Assembly (NCBI GenBank): GCA_035048495.1
Contig: CM068546.1
Span: 15,568,435-15,632,434 of the forward strand
DNA: 64,000 bases
Direction: 5' to 3'
Origin: Euptelea pleiosperma
Lineage: Eukaryota > Streptophyta > Magnoliopsida > Ranunculales > Eupteleaceae
This document shows, piece by piece, positions 1-9,159 of this stretch. The position numbers were made by a program, and so were the translations under genes. Numbering within the stretch: the first letter of the stretch is position 1; each line of letters starts with the position of its first letter. The notes under the pieces were generated by a model, which was not told the origin of the DNA, did not search any database, and saw only the letters and a program-made list of their open reading frames with translations.

Positions 1-206
1 TCTTCCCTGGGAAACTAAAATCTAGGTGGACCGGTCCTTATACGGTCACAGCAGTCACACCCTTTGGGGCAATCACTATTGAGGACCCCAAGGATCACTC
101 CTCATTCCAGGTAAATGGGCAGCGTCTAAAACAATTCCATGAACTTGATGTGTCGTTCATTCAGACTTTTGAAATTGATCTCATCGATCCTGCCTATGTC
201 GACTGA
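1..206 (+). pseudogene. 3' end of Athila-type pol (integrase C-terminus), element L1, partial
   Basis: The window opens inside a pol reading frame that runs to a TGA at 204-206. The 67 visible residues are the integrase C-terminal region, with the W-T-G-P-Y motif and the family-typical G-Q-R-L-K segment. It matches the pol terminus of element M (61062-61263) almost residue for residue, ending in D-P-A-Y-V-D where M has D-P-V-Y-V-D. This region follows the catalytic core and contributes to DNA binding in Ty3/gypsy integrases. The visible part is open, but the rest of the gene lies outside the window, so whether the element was intact cannot be judged. There is no chromodomain, as expected for Athila-type elements. 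Confidence 0.85.
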
Positions 207-554
207 TGATCCACTCAGTCTCCTGAGCTCCAACTTGGTTGGGGGTACTTGATATACCCCCGTCATGTCTGGCTGAAGACGTAAAACTTAGCGCTTTCGG
301 AAAGGCAATTCCGGTATTCCTAGAAGTACATGAGTCTCATGCATTTGTTATTACTGTTCTATCATCGAAAATGCAGCTACATTCATCAGGTACCACACAC
401 TGTCGAGTTTCTGCCCACTTGGTAACATCCTCCCTGAACCTTTGCATCATCATCACCGATCTTTCATCATTTTATATCCCGGTCATGAGCACCGAGGACG
501 GTGCTATATTTTGGTTGGGGGTGGGTATTTACCAAAACTCATGTCTTCATTTTG

Positions 555-585
<31 letters not shown>

Positions 586-2121
586 TTTTTGGGGTGATTT
601 CCGATGTTCTCCAAAAGTTTTCTAGAATTTCAAAAATGTGTCAAATACCCTGACTTTGATTAGCTGAAAACCTCCGTTAAGTTAGTATTGAGGATGTCAA
701 TTTTTGTTTAAGGTTAGCTTTGAGTCAAGTCAAGCGTGGCTACAGCAGGTTTGAAAACTCAGAAAAACTCAGATTTGGCACAATTGTACACTATCAACAT
801 CAGAGTCATCCTAAGTTTTGAAACTCTAGAGATCCTGTGAGAATAATTGTGGAGACCTAACCCAGTGAGCTTTCGAGCCTTTAATCATTTCAGAGGTTAT
901 ACAATAATCCTGAGTCAATGGATGACTCACTATTCTTCATGCCCGCAATATTCGTTGAGAGATCTCATTATCTTTTGCTTCGATCATGGAACTCAGAACG
1001 ACATCAACATTGGATTACTACGACAGAACCTTCTTTGTATCCAGTCAAGACAGTATACATGATAGTGCAAACCCTAGAAAATGATTTAGGCCATTTTTTC
1101 TGAACCATTCAGCCTTTTTACTCACCTGAATTATACTTCACTAGAAACCCCTTGAACCCTTCTATAAAAGCCTTTTCTTTGTAAGCCCATTAACCAAAAA
1201 CCCAGTTCAGCTACGAAGTGTTACTAGCTACCCTACTTTTGAGAAGGATAAAAAAATAACTGATGTGGGTGTACCGTGAAAAGAAAAGTAAAGAAGAAAA
1301 ATCAAAAGGAAAAGAAAGTGGTTCAAGCTGAAAACAAAATATGGAAAGAAAGTATGAAAAAGTGCTGAAAAGAAATTGAGCAGTCTCAAAAATATCAAGA
1401 ACAAGAGAAAAATATGAAAAAAGGAAAAAGAACCAGATAATGGTGTTACGTCGCAGGAAAAATGCAAGAAAATGACAATATCCTCTCAAGATCTTTGAAA
1501 TCCTGTATCCCTTTATCTCTCTACACCTGACCTAAGCCTCATTACAACCCAGGAAAGTCCTACTTGATTCTAGGATAGTACGATCATAAAATGTGGAGAT
1601 TGGAGAAAGATAAGCTATAGAGTTTGATCTGACGTTCCCGAGTGAAGTGGTATTCCAATCATGAGATCTTCTTCTGTTAAAGATGTCCTTCCTTCAAATA
1701 AAACATATGTGAGATCTTTTGCCTCTTTATATTAAATACATCTCCTCACATATAAATTGAGAGAAAAAGAAGAAAACCCTTCTTGTGTGATTCTATTCTG
1801 AGTGCTAAACATGTGAGATTTGAGGTCGAGGCATAAAAACTTAGAGGTGATTTGGAAATCTTTACTGTCGGATGATGAGAATATTGAGCACACACACACG
1901 CAGAGTCTGAATATTCTGGGTCATGATTATCAGTCTGTAGTCTTGCCAAAACACTCCAACTCTTCGCTAGCATGTAACTATTTTTGCATCAATTCAATGA
2001 TTTGACGAACGGTGTTTCCCCTGAGCTAATATGAAAAAGTGTGCAGCATGTGCAGAGCCCTTTTAAGCTCACTTATTTTGCACTAATTGCCAAGGATTGG
2101 CAATATGCTGGTTGGGGGTTG
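207..2121 (+). other. Post-pol region of element L1, no env-like ORF
   Basis: About 1.9 kb lies between the pol stop and the 3' LTR. It aligns along its whole length with 61264-63176 of element M. Athila-type elements often carry an env-like ORF here; I see only short frames of 60-130 codons, the longest ending in an A-tract (about 556-583). Landmarks are G-rich tracts at 235-245 and 513-529 that resemble the true polypurine tract, and a perfect hairpin at 2086-2104. I read it as a decayed or absent env region plus 3' UTR. Confidence 0.7.
2086..2121 (+). promoter_or_regulatory. Hairpin plus polypurine tract of element L1
   Basis: ATTGCCAA-gga-TTGGCAAT (2086-2104) is a perfect 8-bp stem with a 3-nt loop. 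It is followed by the G-rich tract GGTTGGGGGTTG, which abuts the TG of the LTR at 2122. A PPT primes plus-strand DNA synthesis during reverse transcription. The same hairpin and tract occur before the 3' LTR of M (63141-63176). Confidence 0.75.
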
Positions 2122-3071
2122 TGATATTCGCTCAAAAGTGCTTATTTTAAGCAATTATCCTTTTAGCGTTATTGCATTCTCCTACGTAAAATACTTTATT
2201 TACCTACTTTTCTACGTAAGAGTCTCTTGTGTTGCGTAGAACACACTTTTCTGGACGAAATGGTATATTTGCATGCATTAAACACATTTTCGGAAGTCTA
2301 GACATGTAGTCATTCTGATAGAGTCTCATTACACGCTTCTTCTGTCGCAGGAAACCCCGATGGGACAATTCTCGAGACTTGCGAGCCCACATCGATCAGG
2401 AAAGCCCATTATCAAAGCTTAAAGAGCCCACATGCTATGACTAAAAGATATGGGCCAACTATGAGGACCAAAAAGCCGGCCCAAAGAACGAAGAGAGCAG
2501 GAGAGCCAATGACCAAGAGATGGACCAAAGCGTTTAAAGCCACATGAGTCAGCAAAGAATGATAGTCGACTCTACTGGAGAAGCGTGAGGATGGTCACAG
2601 TGAAGAACAGGGTTCCAGACCCTCCGCCAGTGCTTTTTTCCATTTTTTTTGATACTTTTTCTCTCATCTCTCCTTATTCTCTCTCTCTCTTCATCTCTCG
2701 ATCCTCGAATCTACTGACCTAACCCCAGAACTCCTGCCTATCAGCTCTATCTCATCTCCCTTAGCTTTCTGACCGTTGGATCTTCCATCGGACCGTTGGA
2801 TCTTCAATCGGACCGTTGGATCTCTCTAGATCCGTCGATCTACCAATCTGAGTCCCAATCAAGTCACCATCCATCCGATCGCCATCAGACTGTCTGTCAC
2901 ATCATTCTGTGAGATGATGGACATCATCAACCCATGAGGGCCAATAGCCGGGCCCATCTTCATCGACCCGCTGACCGACCAGTTAGTGGACCCCGCGAAT
3001 TTCAAAAATAATTTTAATTAAATGGGGGGTCCACTAATTGGGGAGATTCCCCATAGAAAAGTAGGTTTTTA

Positions 3072-3106
<35 letters not shown>

Positions 3107-3125
3107 TTTTTATTTTCAAAAAATA

Positions 3126-3189
3126 CCCTATTTCCATTAATGGAAATAGGGAGCTTTATAAGAGGAGGGAGAAGGGTTCGTTCGAACCC
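3126..3189 (+). promoter_or_regulatory. LTR core promoter: 26-bp palindrome, TATA box, hairpin
   Basis: CCCTATTTCCATT followed directly by AATGGAAATAGGG is a perfect 26-bp palindrome (3126-3151). TATAAG follows at 3157-3162, and GGGTTC-gttc-GAACCC at 3174-3189 forms a perfect 6-bp stem. Transcription starts in plant LTRs usually lie about 30 bp past the TATA, so the second hairpin would straddle or abut the RNA 5' end. Function is inferred from position and from conservation in the sister LTRs. Confidence 0.6.
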
Positions 3190-3280
3190 TAATCCCCCTC
3201 CCATCTCTTCCTCTCTTCCCCCCTATCAATCCCCCCCGCGTTCTCCCTCCAACGGCAGGCCGTTTCTTTTTTTTCTTTTT

Positions 3281-3330
3281 CTTCTTCTTCTTCTTCTTCT
3301 TCTTCTTCTTCTTCTTCTTCTTCTTCTTCT
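3281..3330 (+). repeat. (CTT)n microsatellite in LTR
   Basis: Nearly uninterrupted CTT repeats lie in the pyrimidine-rich transcribed part of the L1 LTR. They give spurious poly-Leu or poly-Lys frames on the two strands. Confidence 0.9.
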
Positions 3331-4537
3331 CCATTGATTCCGGCGAGAAGCTCGCCGGATCTGTCCTCTTACTTGTCTTCTTCTTCATTCACTTGATCGT
3401 TCTCCACCTGTGCGTAGCACCGCCTGCTGCCGCGGGCAGCAACCTCTCTTCCTTGCTGCTGCCGCCCATTGACCTTGCTCCGCCTCCTCCCTCTTCGGAC
3501 AGACCTGCAACTCCGGCAGGTCTGCAACTCCTTTGCTCCGCCTCCTCTTTCTTCTTCTTCTTCTGCTCCTTCTTCCTCCTCTCGCCTGCGCTCCCTGCTG
3601 CTGTGTGCAGCACGTCTTCTATCACCTCATCACCGCCTGCACCAGTCCGCCTCTACCACCACCACCATCCACGGCTGCCACCACTTGCAGCACCTCCACA
3701 TCCTCGAGCTCCGCCTGCTGCATCACGCCGCCCCCTTCACTACCGCCTTCTCCATTAACCAGCGCCTGTTAGCGCCTCCGGGCTCCTCCCTTGCAGCCCA
3801 CCGAACTGAAACCATCGTGGCCAGCAACTAACGGCCTCCATTGCAACCCACCTGCAACGCCCTCATCTTCTCCCACTCAAGAGCACCTCCATCTTCACTG
3901 ATAAGGAACCAACAGCCACCATGGACAGCACCTCCTCACTTGCTACCAGCGTGTTCATCATCCACTATTCATAACCATCATGCACAGCCTCCAAAGTGGC
4001 CGATCCTTTCCAAGACCGAACCAGCAAGTTTTCCACATCAATTTGCACTCTCCCTTGTGCATTCATTGGCCGAACTCCACGGGCTGATCCCCGGTAAGTC
4101 ATTCCAAGGTATTCTCATCCTTTCTCTGTCTTCTTGTCTTTTCCCACTCTCTTATTTCTCTCTCTATCTCTACAATCTCCTCTCTAATTTCTCTCTCTAG
4201 ATTTCTCTATTTTCTCTCTCTAGTTCTCTCCTTCTCTCTCTAGTTTATTCTTTTTTTTTTTTTTTTGCTTTATAATTTAGTTATTTTTACTTGATTGTAA
4301 GAGACATGTTCGATTGAATGAAGTTGATTTGAATAATATTATGTTCCATTCTCTGCAAATTTCCCGTCATTTTATGTTCTTATTCGCGCTAATCCGACTA
4401 ATCCCGAGTGCGGATCGACATCCGACACAAGCCACTGTGCAAAATTGCTCATTCTACAGGTTAAAAGTCTCGGATTAATTAAAAATGTGTTGAAGTTAGG
4501 GTTTCCGATTCAACGATACGGAAAAATCTTACTTTCA

Positions 4538-5470
4538 ATCATCCTCTTCTCTTAGGAGGTACATACCTCCTTTTGAGTTAGACACCGATTTAGTTTTGTC
4601 TATTTTATCAGTAGTGTCCCAACTTTGAGCATTCTCCGCTAGGAGGTCAAAATAGTCCCAAGCTTCATCAGGACCCTTAGTTATAAACTCACCATTGCAC
4701 ATCATTTCCACAAATTGACGCATGTTGGATGTTAAACCATCATAAAAGAAGCTAATAACACTCCAAGTTTCATAACCATGATGTGGACAAGCTAATAAGA
4801 GTTCTTTAAAGTGCTCCCAACATTGAAAAAATGTTTCATTATCCTTGTGAGAGAAATTAATGATGTTGTGTCTCAATGTATTGGTCTTATGAACGGGGAA
4901 AAACTTTTTCAGAAATTCTCTAGTCATCTCATGCAATGTTCCTATGGTCTTAGGTCACAAAGAGTGTGGCCATGATTTGGCTTTCTCTTTTAAAGAAAAG
5001 GGAAATAACTTGAGCCTAACTATATCATTAGACACGTTATCATAATGCAAAGTAGTTATTATTTCATCAAACTCCTTTAAATGTAAGTATGGACTTTCTG
5101 AATCAAGGCCATGGAATTTTGGTATTAACTGTATCACTCCTGGAATATAGTCAATACTGCCCTCATTAGTAGGAAAAACCATACAAGGAGTGCTTATTCT
5201 TGTTGATTACAAATAGTCACATAGAGTCCTAAAAGGCACATCATCATTATGATTGTTTATATTGGGTACCTCATTGTCACCATGATTGCTTCCATTATCC
5301 TCCATCTTTTCAGATGAACTCAAATCAAAATATTTAGAGTATTTTTCAAGCGAATTAGGAGATGAATCTCCAATCACAAAATTAGTCCTTTTTAAATGAT
5401 TTGTATTGTACCATATCCAACTGGACATACAAATAGGGTAAGTCAAAAATTCACACAAGAATGCATGCAC
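4538..5470 (-). pseudogene. Athila-type gag remnant of element A1 (minus strand)
   Basis: One continuous minus-strand frame runs from 5470 down to 4538, interrupted by two stops. A TAA (5207-5209) falls where B has Gln and a TGA falls where B has Arg (L-R-P); both fit single C-to-T changes. The product is a capsid-type Retrotrans_gag domain with the family landmarks P-K-F-H-G-L, F-S-L-K-E-K-A-K-S-W, E-F-L-K-K-F-F and C-P-H-H-G-Y. It is homologous to B gag at 16190-16971 but clearly older. Insertion of the L1 LTR removes everything after residue ~310, and the LTR supplies the terminal stop (TGA on minus, 4535-4537). Protease and pol of A1 are not in the window. Confidence 0.85.
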
Positions 5471-6250
5471 CTCCTAAAGGGTCTTCTATTCTCACAGCGA
5501 TAAGGCAATAGTCAAGACACATATACAAGTATATTTGAGCTTCCCAATTCACTTGTAGTTGATGCACAGGTTTTATCATATCTACAAAGCAGAGTAACAA
5601 GGAAGTGGAACAAGCTTACCGGAACCACTTATCCATGCTTAAATTGATAGTTAAGAATTTTTCAACTTTTAGCGATGCTTGATCAACCCTAGGTCAAAGT
5701 GGTGACCTCTTTTAGCTTAAGGCAAAGTGATGCCTCTTTTCAACCTGTTAAATGCTCAATATTGTTCGTATGCGCTATTATCCTACTGTGGGAGTGTGCA
5801 CGAATTTTTCGGCTTCCTTCTAGTGATTTAGGCTTTATAGTTCTTTTTAGACCTACCGTGGGAGTGTGCACAGATTTTCCCGACTTCCAAAATAATTGAA
5901 AATTTTTTATTTTATTTTTTTTTGTTTTTGTGAGTGGGTGATGAAATCCAAACAACATGGCTTAGGTTCTAGCAAATCCTAACTACTTGAGGAACTAAAT
6001 AAAAAAAAGTACTGAAGTAAATAAATAAAAAAGGGTACTAAAGTAAATAAATAAAAAAATATACTGAAGTAAATAAATAAATAAAAAGGTACTGAGTAAA
6101 TAAAAAAAAAGGGTACTAAAGTAAATAAATAAAAAAGGCACTGAAGTAAATAAATAGAAAAATGTACTGAAGTAAATAAATAAAATAATTAGAAGTTAGA
6201 TGTTGATTAGAATTTGTAGATTGTCGTAAACCACATTCTCACTACACGTT
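5471..6250 (-). other. Leader region of element A1 with tandem repeats
   Basis: This non-coding sequence between PBS and gag is AT-rich. It contains two similar segments around GTGGGAGTGTGCAC (about 5789 and 5859) and a tandem array at 5995-6187. No splice signals stood out. Confidence 0.6.
5995..6187. repeat. AT-rich tandem repeat, about 25-30 bp unit
   Basis: About seven imperfect units read GTACTGAAGTAAATAAATAA followed by an A-run. Units differ in A-run length and by single substitutions. The array sits in the A1 leader. Confidence 0.85.
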
Positions 6251-6272
6251 GCAATCCCCGGCAATGACGCCA
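6251..6272 (-). promoter_or_regulatory. PBS of element A1, tRNA-Asp type
   Basis: Read on the minus strand this is TGGCGTCATTGCCGGGGAT. It matches the complement of the plant tRNA-Asp 3' end (TGGCGCCGTTGCCGGGGAT) at all but two positions. It lies a few bases from the LTR terminus at 6279, the spacing seen in element B. Confidence 0.85.
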
Positions 6273-6278
6273 AAAACT

Positions 6279-7512
6279 TGTTACGCCCGGAGTTTTGATC
6301 CAAATGATTGAACCAAATGTTTAGGGTAAAATTTTCTTGCAAGTATACAAGTTGTTTGTTGTAGCACTTTACAAGGTCGAATATGAAATTCCACCGGTCC
6401 GTTTTCTTTAACTTAATATACCTAGAACGGGGGGTTGATTAGGTATTTAAAATTAATTATACCTACACAGTTTTACTGGTCTATGGTAAGGGGATAAAAT
6501 CGTATGTCTTGATTGTTTGATAAATGATTATCACAATCGACTCAAATCAAATATACATCCGTGGTATATTATCTTTTTGTCGTTTGATCTAATCAAGATA
6601 GATTGCGGACTCCGATCTTAATTCTCAACTCTCCAACCTTTGCTGAAGGTGAAGGATTCAGTACACCCTGAACCCTAAGTCGTTCAAATAGTATTGAGAC
6701 GCACTGGTACTCTCAGACTACTAGGTCAAGTTTCTATGTGGAAGACCTAAGCTGAATAAGAGATCAAGCTTTTGACTATGATCTAGAAGAGAAAAAGCTC
6801 ACAAGATAGTTGTGAGAACTAAAGACTTTTTGCTCTTAGAATGGACACTCTTGATAAATAAAACTTTCTTCTCTGTATTCTAAAGTGTAGAAGTGTATTT
6901 TGTAAAGCCAGAGAGGAGTTATATTTATAGAATTCGTAGCCCAGTCTATTTAGAAAGTGGGATGAGTGGAGACTAGAATTTTGGATTTGAAAAGACTCAA
7001 TCCGTGTGAAGTCCAATCAATTGTACTCTGGGTCCAATTGATTGGGCTAAGTTCAATCGATTGGTCTTGTACGGATGGGTTATTCTTTCGTAAATCCAAT
7101 CGATTGTACAAAATCCAATCAATCGGACTTAAATTAGTTTCTATCCCATAAACTCCAATCGATTTCATAGAGGTCTCCAATCGATTGGGCTTTGTCCAAT
7201 CGATCGGACTTTCTCAGAAGTCAATAAAATTGACTTAGACTCGGGTTTGTCAATTGACTAGGTTTGACCATTATATTTTGTTCATTTTAAATCTATTCCT
7301 ATGGTCACTAAGTCACTTACCTTCCTAATCGACCGTATACGATCTATAACCGACAAATGGACAGTTACTCAGATGACTCTTGTCATCAACCATTTGATCC
7401 TTGCTGTCTCTGTCTTCTAGTCTTCACGTAGTCGGCGAAGTATGCACACCACGACATCTTCACACTACACTGGTGCTCGTAGGTAAGGTTACATTAAATG
7501 TTTTATGTCACA
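6279..7512 (-). mobile_element. 5' LTR of element A1 (minus strand; outer boundary uncertain)
   Basis: On the minus strand the LTR ends GGGCGTAACA at 6279, just before the PBS. Its architecture on that strand is coherent: a cluster of CAATCGATTG-like motifs (7010-7215, U3 side), then TATAAATATA (about 6925), then R-U5. The outer end is placed at a TGTGACATAA start (minus, 7512) on weak grounds. A related minus-strand fragment, R2, occurs at 26184-27327. R2 has roughly 300 bp that A1 lacks (after about 6610). Confidence 0.6.
7010..7215. repeat. Cluster of CAATCGATTG palindromic motifs in A1 U3
   Basis: About eight variants of TCCAATCGATTG occur in 200 bp, upstream of the minus-strand TATA. 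The core CAATCGATTG is its own reverse complement. R2 has about seven (27117-27300). Confidence 0.8.
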
Positions 7513-7703
7513 CAGAATCTTTGCCAAATTAGAATATGGAAATATTCTTTACAGAGCTAGGATTTTGTTCTAGGGGGCAAGGTGGCACACGAAGCACGAA
7601 GTCAAGGGGACCAAAGTAAAAGTGTATTTTTGGAAAGTAAAAATAAATTAATGAATTACAAAGTTGAGGGGGGTGGGTCACCCTTATCTCCCCGACTGTC
7701 AGG

Positions 7704-8045
7704 CGTAGATGCTTGAGACCAATTACGACAATATGACGATGCTTTCATTCAGTTGTCTCATTTTGTTCAGGAGTGTGAGGGTAGGATTGATGAGAGATCC
7801 CATAACAATTCAAAAAATTTTAAACAGTTGGCTAGCGTATTCACCAACAACATCGGTTGAAAGAGTTTTGATGGTGCAACCAAGAAGATTTTCTATTTCA
7901 TTTTAAAACTGGCAAAGAGATCTATAAGTTGGTCACATTAATGTAAAGGAAATAGCCAACAATACTTAAAAAATTCATCCACAAACACTACATAATAACG
8001 CAAACTACTTATTGGATTAATAGGTGTAGGTCCCACAAGATATTT
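7704..8045 (-). pseudogene. Ty1/copia integrase relic (minus strand)
   Basis: Minus-strand translation, with one or more frameshifts, gives recognisable Ty1/copia integrase motifs in order. These are L-V-G-P (for D-x-W-G-P), R-Y-Y-V-V-F-V-D-E-F, K-Y-C-W-L-F-P-L, I-K-T-L-S-T-D-V-V-G-E-Y (for S-D-N-G-G-E-F), and a P-H-T-P-E-Q-N motif with K-H-R-H-I. The Arg before K-H-R-H-I is now a TGA stop. The second catalytic Asp and the Glu positions are still readable. No copia RT, gag or LTR was found nearby, so this is an orphan fragment. Flanks 7513-7703 and 8046-8300 are AT-rich and unassigned. Confidence 0.8.
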
Positions 8046-8299
8046 GCTAGATTAGAGCTTTATACTAGTCGTGACTTCTTCACTTTAAGATAAATAGACT
8101 ATCCGACTTGTGTGTTATTAGTTGATGAGATATAGACATACTGATTGCTGTCTAATATATTGTTTAAATTTCCAATTTTGATAATGCATTTTAAATTCTA
8201 TCAATTATTGTTAATTGAAATCATTCAATATGATTTTTGTTCTTATCGATTAATGAAATTTATAATACTGCATTTTTATTTCTACTAAATAATTATGTA

Positions 8300-9143
8300 G
8301 ATATAGTTTTACACTTTATAGCCTATTGGGCAAGCCTCGACCGGAGCAGGTATACCAGTCGTAGCCTAAGGTGAAATCTCTTTAAATTCTGCATCATCAA
8401 AATTATTATCTATACGTTATTGTGGTTACACGTTGGCAGATTTGAGTATTCGAGTTACATGATTTTGATGTCATATATTCAGATTTTTATTTGCAGTATA
8501 TTATCATTGTTTTAAATACAAGTTCTTGTATTATTATTTTTTGAATACTGTAATTGTATGTCAATGGAGTATGCATGTTACTGTCTTATGATTTTTGTTT
8601 TTATGTTTTTATTGACTATTTTTTTCCTGGAGATGAAATCATGAGTAGTTTAAACCACATCCCCACTACTAGGCTTTTCCCCAAAAGCTCACCCACTCCC
8701 AGACCTTTTGCAAATGATCGAGGATATTCGACAAATCAAGCGATTGATTGGAGCATGTCGGTAGAAAAGAATTACTAAGATTTGTTAGAGAAAGGTGGCG
8801 TTGTTAGGTATTGCTTCCGTATAGTTCTGTTGTGTATTTTTGGCTCTGTACTTATTTAGAATTATCAGATACTCATTTATTATATAAATTATCATTACCG
8901 AGATCATTATCGTTTATAAATTCTAAATTCTCATGATTAGAGTACATTTTATCACATTATCATTGTAATTATTTTTGGAGAATAGAAATATAGCTGTATA
9001 TAACACTTGAGACCCTATTTTCGCTCCTTACCAGTGTCTGGAGTTATCATTATAACTCTAGAGCGTAGTGATTGTATGGATAAGAAGACCATTAGGTGAA
9101 CCGCTCACACCTCGAGATCTATGTTAGATTTTGGGGTGTGACA
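8300..9143 (+). mobile_element. Remnant of 5' LTR of Tekay/Del-like element T (left boundary unresolved)
   Basis: The right end ...GGGGTGTGACA (9143) sits four bases before a TGGTATCAGAGC primer-binding site, fixing it as an LTR terminus. The sequence upstream is AT-rich and non-coding. It cannot be aligned with the 3' LTR part at 10137-11921, consistent with opposite halves of a long LTR surviving. The start at 8300 is only an estimate. Confidence 0.55.
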
Positions 9144-9147
9144 GAGA

Positions 9148-9159
9148 TGGTATCAGAGC
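9148..9159 (+). promoter_or_regulatory. PBS of element T, initiator-Met tRNA type
   Basis: TGGTATCAGAGC is the standard PBS complementary to the 3' end of plant tRNA-iMet. CGCCCA (9159-9164) and a downstream TGGGCG could pair next to it. Confidence 0.9.

Larger units (their letters stand above)
2122..4537 (+). mobile_element. 3' LTR of element L1 (long LTR subfamily, 2416 bp)
   Basis: The LTR starts TGATATTCGCTCAAAAG directly after the PPT and ends CTTTCA. Internal landmarks shared with LTRs c, d, f, h and M are three GGACCGTTGGATC units (2771-2833), a palindrome plus TATA box (3126-3162), a 16-nt hairpin (3174-3189), a pyrimidine-rich transcribed leader with (CTT)n, a GGTAAGT splice-donor-like site (4093-4099), and a terminal U5 block. 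To the right lies minus-strand gag of A1, so L1 inserted into A1. The right TSD would be ATCAT (4538-4542); the left one is outside the window. Confidence 0.9.

Noticed and set aside
1820..2005. 61-codon ORF conserved in L1 and M (62875-63060)
   Set aside because: Most differences between the two are non-synonymous (I/V, N/T, H/L, C/Y, N/H), so there is no sign of protein-level constraint.
3174..3189. GGTTCGTTCGAACCC resembles a Pol III B box or tRNA T-arm
   Set aside because: There is no A box at the right distance, no cloverleaf and no T-run terminator. Position after a TATA box and conservation in all long LTRs fit an LTR hairpin better.
3137..3388. Poly-Lys and poly-Leu ORFs around (CTT)n and A-tracts
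   Set aside because: Frames produced by microsatellites on both strands.
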